Shown one piece after another: positions 1 to 4,122 of a DNA stretch of 7,823 nucleotides; within the stretch, counting starts at the first letter, position 1, and the number at the start of each line of letters is the position of its first letter. The notes under the pieces are model-generated. The model ran no database searches. It saw only the letters and a program-made list of their open reading frames with translations, and had not been told where the DNA came from. The position numbers and the translations under genes are program-made. The stretch is from Clostridia bacterium (GTDB lineage: Bacteria > Bacillota > Sulfobacillia > SLMV01): the NCBI GenBank assembly GCA_003554565.1, contig PWGR01000154.1:1-7823 (forward strand), written 5' to 3'.

Positions 1-308
1 AACTCATGTACATCCTGCACTACCAGACTCTCTCCCCGCTCAGCCGCCGTTCCGCACACCCCATCGCCGAAGGCAATTCTGGTGCAGGCCGGCTTACCCT
101 GAAATGGGCCCAACACCAGCTCACCGTCACGGTGCAGGTAAAAGCCGACCCAGTTCACATCCTCCAGCTGATAGTAGAGCAGGCCGGCAGCATTCGCCAG
201 GTTAGCTATCCAATCCGCCTCCCCAACCAGAAGACCCTCGAGCTGCTCGGTCAGCATTCGATAGAACTGACTCCGGTCCTCGGTGCAAATCTTATCCCCC
301 CTGTACAT
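1..308 (-). CDS. Free methionine-(R)-sulfoxide reductase, GAF domain (5' part, runs off left edge)
   Basis: The first 102 residues are visible; the gene continues beyond base 1. The family (fRMsr, the YebR/MsrC group) reduces free methionine-(R)-sulfoxide in the cytoplasm using redox cysteines in a GAF fold. The family core is easy to recognise: NWVGFYL at residues 52-58, then LVLGPFQGKPACTRI at 64-78 and GVCGTAA at 83-89. C75 and C85 are the two redox cysteines of this core. The third expected cysteine, roughly 24 residues further on, would fall outside the window. The ATG at 308-306 is chosen because GGAGG (322-318) lies 9 bases upstream and the preceding in-frame codons lead quickly to a stop. 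About 30 residues before the GAF core is normal for the family. It lies 150 bases downstream of the PurL-like gene on the same strand, so cotranscription is possible but not shown. The family call is secure; the missing C-terminus cannot be judged. Confidence 0.93.
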   Translation of the reverse strand, partial: MYRGDKICTEDRSQFYRMLTEQLEGLLVGEADWIANLANAAGLLYYQLEDVNWVGFYLHRDGELVLGPFQGKPACTRIAFGDGVCGTAAERGESLVVQDVHE

Positions 309-458
309 TACACCATCCCTCCAGACATCAAGGATTAACTGGTTTGTCGTACCGACCCCAGCAGGTCATTGATAGCTCCGGCACGCACCTGTTTCCAAGT
401 TGGACTTTTTCTCCTGGACGGACGGTTCTGGCGGCGTCCAGCGCACAGTATCAGTCGA
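309..458. other. Short intergenic gap with a 7-bp inverted repeat
   Basis: This 150-base gap separates the two minus-strand genes. It contains a perfect inverted repeat, CTGGACG (414-420) and CGTCCAG (435-441), with a 14-base loop. No T-run follows on either strand, so it is not a standard intrinsic terminator. A weak minus-strand promoter-like pair, TTGGAA and TATCAA with 18 bases between (about 399-370), precedes the reductase gene, but each box matches only four of six consensus bases. I see no gene here. Confidence 0.4.
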
Positions 459-1559
459 TCACTGCAGTTCTTCGATGATCTCGGGATCTGGATCATTCGG
501 AATGCGGGCGACGACCTCGTCCCCATACAGGAAAGCCGTCTCGTCCTCATGCGTTATCTCGCCGAAGACCTCCGCTGCGGCACCCTCGGACCTCGCCGCA
601 GCGAGCACCTCATCGACATCCTCCGGGGCAACCTGGAAGAGCATACGGCCCTGCGTCTCGCATATCAGAATTTCTTCAGGAGTCAGGTCAGGTTTTCTGA
701 CCGGTGCTCGAGTCAGATCTACCCGTGCACCGAAACCACCAAAGCGGGCCGATTCGCTCACCGCAGCACCGATACCGGCAGCTCCCAGGTCGGAGCAGGC
801 ATGGACAGCGCCGGTTTTCATGACGGCCAGCGCGGCCTCCATCGTGGTTCTCTCCTCATCAAACAGGGCGTGGGCAGGACGCATCACGTCCACCAGTCCT
901 GCGCGGTAGAGAGTGTCATTTCCGTCGTTGCCCGTCTCCCCGACGATTACTATACGGTCGCCTGCCTTCTTAGCCGGTTTAGTGAGAGGCTCATCGGTAA
1001 CCAGCCGTCCGATCACCGCCACCACAACCGCAGGCACAATGTCGCGGAACGAGGTGGAGAGACCGCCGCCCACAACAAACACGTCCATAGTCTCGCACAT
1101 ATCACGGATTCCCTCTACGAGCAGATTCACCCGTTCGCCACTGGTCATGATCTCGCACTCGCCGCAGGTGCAGTCGCCGTCAAAGCCACATGGTCCAACG
1201 ATAATCTCTTCCTCCAGGGGAAGGGTACCGATGAAGTCCATCAGAAACAGTGGGCGCGCTCCCATAGCTACCAGATCCCGCATAGCACCCCCTGCCCCGG
1301 TCGCCGCGCCATCGTACGGGCGGGGCACGCAGGGTGAGCAGTGACTCTCCATCTTCGCTCCGACCAGACCTTCGTCGCCGGGGATACGGAAGACCGCGGC
1401 GTCGTCATTGGCATCCGGACCGACAAGGATACTGCCTGGCCACGTCTCCTCGACCTTATCATTCAGATCGGCAAAGACCCCAAAATCAATCACCCGGTCT
1501 ATATTGTGGTGCAGGTGCACAAAAAGTGCATGCATCAACGCTCTTTCCAGCCTGTTCAT
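459..1559 (-). CDS. PurM/PurL (AIR synthase) superfamily protein, half-PurL size, with a Cys cluster
   Basis: A 366-residue cytoplasmic protein of the ATP-binding PurM-like fold shared by PurM, PurL, SelD, HypE and ThiL. The best visible likeness is to one half of PurL (FGAM synthase): NDDAAV at 51-56, KMESH at 69-73 (PurL has ESHNHP), GAATGAGG at 84-91, MGARP at 99-103, VVGGGLS at 162-168, DLGAAGIG at 257-264, and a C-terminal run LTPEEILICETQGRML (292-307) that parallels PurL TPYEIMLSESQERML. It is about half the usual single-chain PurL, so it may act as a homodimer. Two features are odd: the PurL NHP is replaced by CSP at 74-76, and the loop after the MGARP helix holds cysteines 124, 130, 132 and 135. 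The start is the ATG at 1559, not the GTG at 1592, because GGAGGAG lies 8 bases before it. Family membership is secure. The reaction is unknown, and I would not call it a purine-pathway enzyme. Confidence 0.85.
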   Translation of the reverse strand: MNRLERALMHALFVHLHHNIDRVIDFGVFADLNDKVEETWPGSILVGPDANDDAAVFRIPGDEGLVGAKMESHCSPCVPRPYDGAATGAGGAMRDLVAMGARPLFLMDFIGTLPLEEEIIVGPCGFDGDCTCGECEIMTSGERVNLLVEGIRDMCETMDVFVVGGGLSTSFRDIVPAVVVAVIGRLVTDEPLTKPAKKAGDRIVIVGETGNDGNDTLYRAGLVDVMRPAHALFDEERTTMEAALAVMKTGAVHACSDLGAAGIGAAVSESARFGGFGARVDLTRAPVRKPDLTPEEILICETQGRMLFQVAPEDVDEVLAAARSEGAAAEVFGEITHEDETAFLYGDEVVARIPNDPDPEIIEELQ

Positions 1560-1567
1560 ACTTGATG

Positions 1568-1574
1568 CTCCTCC
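1568..1574 (-). promoter_or_regulatory. Ribosome binding site of the PurL-like gene
   Basis: GGAGGAG sits 8 bases before the ATG at 1559-1557 on the minus strand. It decides the start against the in-frame GTG 33 bases upstream, which would place this site inside the coding region. Confidence 0.85.
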
Positions 1575-1617
1575 CTCGCAAATGTTAGCCACTCCGGTTA
1601 CAGTACCTCTTTATCTC

Positions 1618-1776
1618 CTACACCTGTCTATCAGCAAGACTTTTCACCATCCGGTCCACCCGCATGTGGCACTCACCCGGGGGACTGCCACGCACCAAGG
1701 GAAAGCAGAGTCGCCCCGGGCAGTTCGAAGGAGCTGGCACCTGGCAGTCGGGACAGTGACTGTAATCATCTATCAT
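1618..1776 (-). CDS. Possible small Cys-rich protein (52 aa), unrecognised
   Basis: A short minus-strand ORF, ATG at 1776-1774 and TAG at 1620-1618, reading toward the PurL-like gene and ending 58 bases before its start. The 52-residue product begins MIDDYSHCPDCQVPAP and has cysteines at 8, 11, 19, 24 and 35, with His at 7 and 36, then a basic tail (MRVDRMVKSL). The CPDC pair and the later cysteines look like a small zinc-binding knuckle. In favour: same direction as the neighbour, a balanced protein-like composition and a preference for G/C at third codon positions. Against: no strong ribosome binding site before the ATG, and the stretch also holds inverted repeats that could instead belong to an RNA leader. 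I do not recognise a family and assign no function. Confidence 0.4.
   Translation of the reverse strand: MIDDYSHCPDCQVPAPSNCPGRLCFPLVRGSPPGECHMRVDRMVKSLADRQV
1666..1749 (-). other. Mutually exclusive inverted repeats upstream of the PurL-like gene
   Basis: GACTGCCA (1683-1690) is the exact reverse complement of TGGCAGTC (1742-1749). Part of the same segment, TGCCAC (1686-1691), also pairs with GTGGCA (1666-1671). Read on the minus strand, the central arm can pair with either the upstream or the downstream arm, the geometry of a switching leader. There is no T-run after the second hairpin. I compared the region with the cobalamin, c-di-GMP, TPP and glycine riboswitch consensus motifs I know and found no match. 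It overlaps the possible small ORF, so only one explanation may be right. Confidence 0.3.
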
Positions 1777-2077
1777 CGTACCGCATTGCCTGCTCGTATG
1801 GCATCCCCCGATGCTTTCGCAAGTTTGATTTTACAGCACTGTCTGCAAACTACGCGGCAGGAAAGAAAAGCACCCGCCCAGAATTTGAGCATTGAGAGGA
1901 AGGATATGCCCGGGGCTTTCCCCGAGCCGGCATCATCTCAGGCATTGCAGTGCTTGTTACCGCCACTCCAACGTGTCTCAGACACCTGTATAGCCGGTAC
2001 GTTCCTGTCGATTATGCCCTCTCCATCCTGTATTTTGCGAGGTGGGGAGATGACCTCCGCAGGGACACATGATATCT
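1777..2077. other. Divergent intergenic region with hairpin and palindrome
   Basis: About 300 bases between the minus-strand group and the SLH gene; promoters for both directions should lie here. No convincing gene was found in any frame. Structures seen: a hairpin at 1906-1933 made of ATGCC plus CGGGG, a CTTT loop, CCCCG, a four-base bulge and GGCAT; and a palindrome GTGTCTCAGACAC at 1973-1985 that could be an operator for the SLH gene. On the minus strand TAAAAT at 1833-1828 is a fair -10 box, but no matching -35 was found. I could not identify a good sigma-A pair for the SLH gene. Confidence 0.4.
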
Positions 2078-2084
2078 GAGGTGG
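2078..2084 (+). promoter_or_regulatory. Ribosome binding site of the SLH protein gene
   Basis: GAGGTGG ends 5 bases before the GTG at 2090-2092. The in-frame ATG at 2069 has only a weak AGGG nearby. The GTG start also gives a cleaner signal peptide that begins with Lys at position 2. Confidence 0.75.
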
Positions 2085-2089
2085 TTATA

Positions 2090-3355
2090 GTGAAGCTGGT
2101 CTGTCCCCATATCGTAGCTGGTTCCCTCGCCCTGATGATTGCCCTGGTGGCAGCCGCCGCTCATGCGCCGGTGGGTATGACATATGCAGCGGGCCGGGAC
2201 TCCCTCATTCCCCCTTCGGAACACCTGCAGCTGGCGCATGATGAGGGGATGGGTAACGAACCTCTGAGCAAGCCGAGATTCCCGTTTATTCCCATCGCAG
2301 ATGTGATTGCATCAGCTGCGAGGATCATCTCCCCCGGCGATACCGGAACACTGGTTATTCCGGGGGCAGAAATTGCCGTTCCCCCTGGCGCCGTCTCTAA
2401 ACCTACTCAGTTTCACGTCCGCCAGGTCATGCTCGAGGAGCAAGAGATGACCGATTCCCGGTCCGTATTTGTGCTGACGGGCTTTGACCCGGACGACTCA
2501 CTGCAGAGACCGGTCACAGAATTCGAGACACCGCTGGCAGTCCGCTTACTCCCGGAGACGGACAACTGTCACGCCCACGACCTGCTCATACACCGATACT
2601 CTCCCGGTCTGAAAGCCTGGGTACCCATGCCCTCGATAGCCAATATCAGCGACAGCTTCCTCTGCACCGAAGTGCACAGACCTGAGGTGCTGGCAATACT
2701 GAGCACGGACCGGCCCAAAGATGTTCAGCAGCACTGGGCAGAGTCGGATATTCTGCATCTGATGGCCGCCGGTGCGGTGGAGGGCTACCCAGACGGGACA
2801 TTTCAACCGGAGAAAGGGATATCCCGGGAGGAGTTCGCGCGTATGCTGGTCAAGACCGCCGGATTGGATGTGAGATACCAGCCACACGGATCTCCCATGG
2901 TCGACATGAGAGGTGAACTGTCGGAAAGAACTGATCCTTACATGATCACCGGACATGGACCGCCCGGACTCTCAGGTCGACTGGCCTACCTCATCAGAGA
3001 CGCACCTCATGTCTCCGAATGGGCCGCGCCTTACGTGGAGGCAGCAATTATGTCAGGACTGATGGCCGGCTTCGCCGACGGTACATTCCGACCGCAAGAA
3101 CCCCTGACCCGGGTGCAACTGGCGATCCTGTTGGCTCAGGCTATGAAGCTGGATCCGGCTCCAGATCATCTCCCCTTCCCCGACGCAGAAAAGATCCCCG
3201 CATGGGGCCGGGGTGCAGTCGGTGCCCTTGCTGCCCTGGATGTGGTGTCAGGATACCCGGAAGCCAAAGGGGCCTTTCGACCGTGGGCCAGAGCTACCAG
3301 AGCCGAATCGGCCCGTGCACTCAGCCGAGCACTGGCACTGAGCCTGCCATATTGA
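2090..3355 (+). CDS. Secreted cell-surface protein, ZU5-like domain plus three SLH repeats
   Basis: A 421-residue exported protein anchored to the wall by SLH repeats, which in known families bind secondary cell-wall polymers. From the GTG start: Lys2, a hydrophobic stretch at about 8-25, and likely signal peptidase sites after AHA (26) or TYA (33). Residues about 87-204 look like a ZU5-type beta domain, with IPGAEIAVPPGAVSKP at 90-105 and a later HRYSPGLKAWVPMP (168-181). The repeats are SLH1 216-259 (EGYPDGTFQPEKGISREE), SLH2 311-354 (AGFADGTFRPQEPLTRVQ) and SLH3 372-415 (SGYPEAKGAFRPWARATRAE). The ITRAE-type motif is kept best in SLH3. A gap of about 50 residues separates SLH1 from SLH2, longer than usual. 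The gene ends about 80 bases before the promoter of the next one, so it is probably its own unit. The SLH assignment is firm. The ZU5 call is by resemblance, and the ligand is unknown. Confidence 0.9.
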   Translation: MKLVCPHIVAGSLALMIALVAAAAHAPVGMTYAAGRDSLIPPSEHLQLAHDEGMGNEPLSKPRFPFIPIADVIASAARIISPGDTGTLVIPGAEIAVPPGAVSKPTQFHVRQVMLEEQEMTDSRSVFVLTGFDPDDSLQRPVTEFETPLAVRLLPETDNCHAHDLLIHRYSPGLKAWVPMPSIANISDSFLCTEVHRPEVLAILSTDRPKDVQQHWAESDILHLMAAGAVEGYPDGTFQPEKGISREEFARMLVKTAGLDVRYQPHGSPMVDMRGELSERTDPYMITGHGPPGLSGRLAYLIRDAPHVSEWAAPYVEAAIMSGLMAGFADGTFRPQEPLTRVQLAILLAQAMKLDPAPDHLPFPDAEKIPAWGRGAVGALAALDVVSGYPEAKGAFRPWARATRAESARALSRALALSLPY

Positions 3356-3370
3356 GATGAATGATCAGCA

Positions 3371-3430
3371 GCTCTGTTCCTCTTTACCAATGGACCAGCC
3401 CATAGCATTCGGTCCAGAGCGGAAAGGACC
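3371..3430. other. Overlapping inverted and direct repeats between SLH gene and next promoter
   Basis: TGGACC (3391-3396) pairs with GGTCCA (3411-3416); GCTCTG (3371-3376) pairs with CAGAGC (3415-3420); GGTCC (3411-3415) pairs with GGACC (3425-3429). GGACCA is also repeated directly at 3392 and 3425, 33 bases apart. The cluster ends just 6 bases before the -35 box at 3437. It could be a regulator-binding array for the Cys/His-rich gene or the 3' end of the SLH transcript. No T-run follows, so it is not a typical terminator. Confidence 0.35.
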
Positions 3431-3436
3431 AAACAG

Positions 3437-3465
3437 TTGACAGGAAGATTTTGCGGGTATAAGAT
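3437..3465 (+). promoter_or_regulatory. Sigma-A-type promoter of the Cys/His-rich gene
   Basis: A perfect -35 box TTGACA (3437-3442) is followed by a 17-base spacer and TAAGAT (3460-3465, four of six consensus bases). TATAAG at 3458 is an alternative -10 with a 15-base spacer. Transcription would start near 3472, giving an untranslated leader of about 54 bases before the ATG at 3526. Confidence 0.65.
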
Positions 3466-3509
3466 TACAACTGCTATATGTTTGTGTCATATAGATGGAG
3501 CACAGGAGA

Positions 3510-3515
3510 AAGGAG
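3510..3515 (+). promoter_or_regulatory. Ribosome binding site of the Cys/His-rich gene
   Basis: AAGGAG lies 10 bases before the ATG at 3526. This supports that start over the in-frame ATG at 3478, which has no such site and lies almost at the predicted transcription start. An ATG at 3519, in another frame and only 3 bases past the site, would give just 14 codons. Confidence 0.65.
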
Positions 3516-3525
3516 CGATGCCGGA

Positions 3526-4032
3526 ATGTACGGATGCCGAGGACCCATGTATTCAGGCATGAATCGACCGCGGGGTTGCTGCTGCACACCCCAACAGTAC
3601 CCGCATTCAGGCGCATATTGCGGTCACCCGCCCGCACAACCCTGGGGACCGCCAAACATGCACTGCGGCTGTCACAGCTACTCCTACCATCAGCACCATT
3701 GTCACTGTATGCAGCAGAGCTGTCACTGCAGTTGTCACCGGCACTATCACCATAGGAGCTGTCATTGCCGCTGTCACTGTCACTGCCATTGCGAATGTGA
3801 GTGCGATGACGGAAAACACCACTGCTGCTGCAAGGAAACCTCGAAACATCACAGCTGCTGCAAAGCTAGTGAACACCATGATGAATGCTGTGATAAACAT
3901 CAAGAGCACACCTGCTGCAAAGACAGTGAACACCATGATGAATGCTGTGATAAACATCAAGAGCACACCTGCTGCTGCGAGAAGCCGGATGAATCTGATG
4001 AATCAGAAACCGACTGTACTGGAGAAGAGTGA
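3526..4032 (+). CDS. Extremely Cys/His-rich protein (168 aa), probably metal-binding or Cys-crosslinked
   Basis: I count 35 Cys and 29 His in 168 residues (38%). There is no signal peptide or membrane segment. The layout has four parts. Residues 1-45 are Gly/Pro/Tyr-rich with a CCC run at 18-20. Residues 46-76 are His/Cys-rich (HHCHCMQQSCHCSCH at 57-71). In 79-93 cysteine occupies every second residue, eight in all, with His, Arg or Glu between. Residues 97-151 hold HHCCC/HHSCC units and two copies of a 19-residue repeat (SEHHDECCDKHQEHTCC core), followed by an acidic tail rich in Asp, Glu and Ser. No family is recognised. The composition fits a soft-metal chelator or store. Cys-rich exosporium and spore-coat proteins such as clostridial CdeC/CdeM are an alternative, unproven comparison. 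It has its own promoter and precedes the ABC exporter pair by 90 bases. The antisense frame is open and hydrophobic but is an artefact of CAC/TGC codons. Confidence 0.85.
   Translation: MYGCRGPMYSGMNRPRGCCCTPQQYPHSGAYCGHPPAQPWGPPNMHCGCHSYSYHQHHCHCMQQSCHCSCHRHYHHRSCHCRCHCHCHCECECDDGKHHCCCKETSKHHSCCKASEHHDECCDKHQEHTCCKDSEHHDECCDKHQEHTCCCEKPDESDESETDCTGEE
3868..3981 (+). repeat. Two tandem copies of a 57-bp unit inside the Cys/His-rich gene
   Basis: The first unit starts at 3868 and the second at 3925. The first 51 bases of each (3868-3918 and 3925-3975) are identical, including third codon positions, which points to a recent duplication. The unit is in frame and encodes 19 residues, so copy number can change without breaking the protein. 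A degenerate relative (HHSCCKA) precedes it at about 3847-3867. Confidence 0.92.
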
Positions 4033-4043
4033 GGCCTTTTCCA

Positions 4044-4086
4044 GGCAGGCATGGTGCCGGCATGAAGCATCGGCATCATGCCTGCC
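4044..4086 (+). other. Long intercistronic hairpin (16-bp stem) without a T-run
   Basis: GGCAGGCATG (4044-4053) is the exact reverse complement of CATGCCTGCC (4077-4086). The stem continues without a break through GTGCCG (4054-4059) and CGGCAT (4071-4076), with one G-U pair, and closes on an 11-base loop. It starts 11 bases after the stop of the Cys/His-rich gene and ends 36 bases before the first ABC gene. No run of T follows on either strand, so it resembles an RNA-stabilising or processing hairpin, or a leaky terminator tuning exporter expression, more than a full intrinsic terminator. Confidence 0.6.
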
Positions 4087-4109
4087 GCTAGAAGCACGTA
4101 GGATCCGCC

Positions 4110-4114
4110 GGAGG
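4110..4114 (+). promoter_or_regulatory. Ribosome binding site of the first ABC gene
   Basis: GGAGG ends 8 bases before the GTG at 4123-4125. The in-frame GTG at 4114 overlaps this site and the TTG at 4120 is only 5 bases away, so 4123 is the best start. Confidence 0.8.
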
Positions 4115-4122
4115 TGTGGTTG

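Noticed and set aside
6..338. Plus-strand ORF of 110 codons at the left edge
   Set aside because: The minus strand of the same stretch encodes an unmistakable GAF-type methionine sulfoxide reductase with RBS.
369..1337. Plus-strand ORF of 322 codons
   Set aside because: Antisense shadow of the PurL-like gene, whose minus-strand translation carries clear family motifs.
1681..1760. Possible tRNA because of GTTCGAA
   Set aside because: The bases around TTCGAAG do not form a 5-bp T-stem on either strand, and there is no acceptor or anticodon arm.
1681..1760. Resemblance of CCACGCACCAAGGGAAAGC to a c-di-GMP (GEMM) riboswitch
   Set aside because: The second conserved block (GGGACGCAAAGCC type) and the GAAA loop are missing.
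1408..2079. Plus-strand ORF of 223 codons across the divergent intergenic region
   Set aside because: It starts inside the PurL-like gene on the other strand, has no RBS or recognisable domain, and its composition is low-information.
3607..3966. Open minus-strand frame of 119 codons encoding a very hydrophobic Val/Ala/Met-rich protein
   Set aside because: It is the mirror of the His (CAC/CAT) and Cys (TGC/TGT) codons of the plus-strand gene. It has no ribosome binding site of note, and the plus strand has a promoter, RBS and repeat structure in frame.
3526..4032. Cys/His-rich protein as a lanthipeptide or bacteriocin precursor for the ABC exporter
   Set aside because: There is no modifying enzyme gene nearby, no double-Gly leader, and the ABC subunits have no N-terminal C39 peptidase domain.
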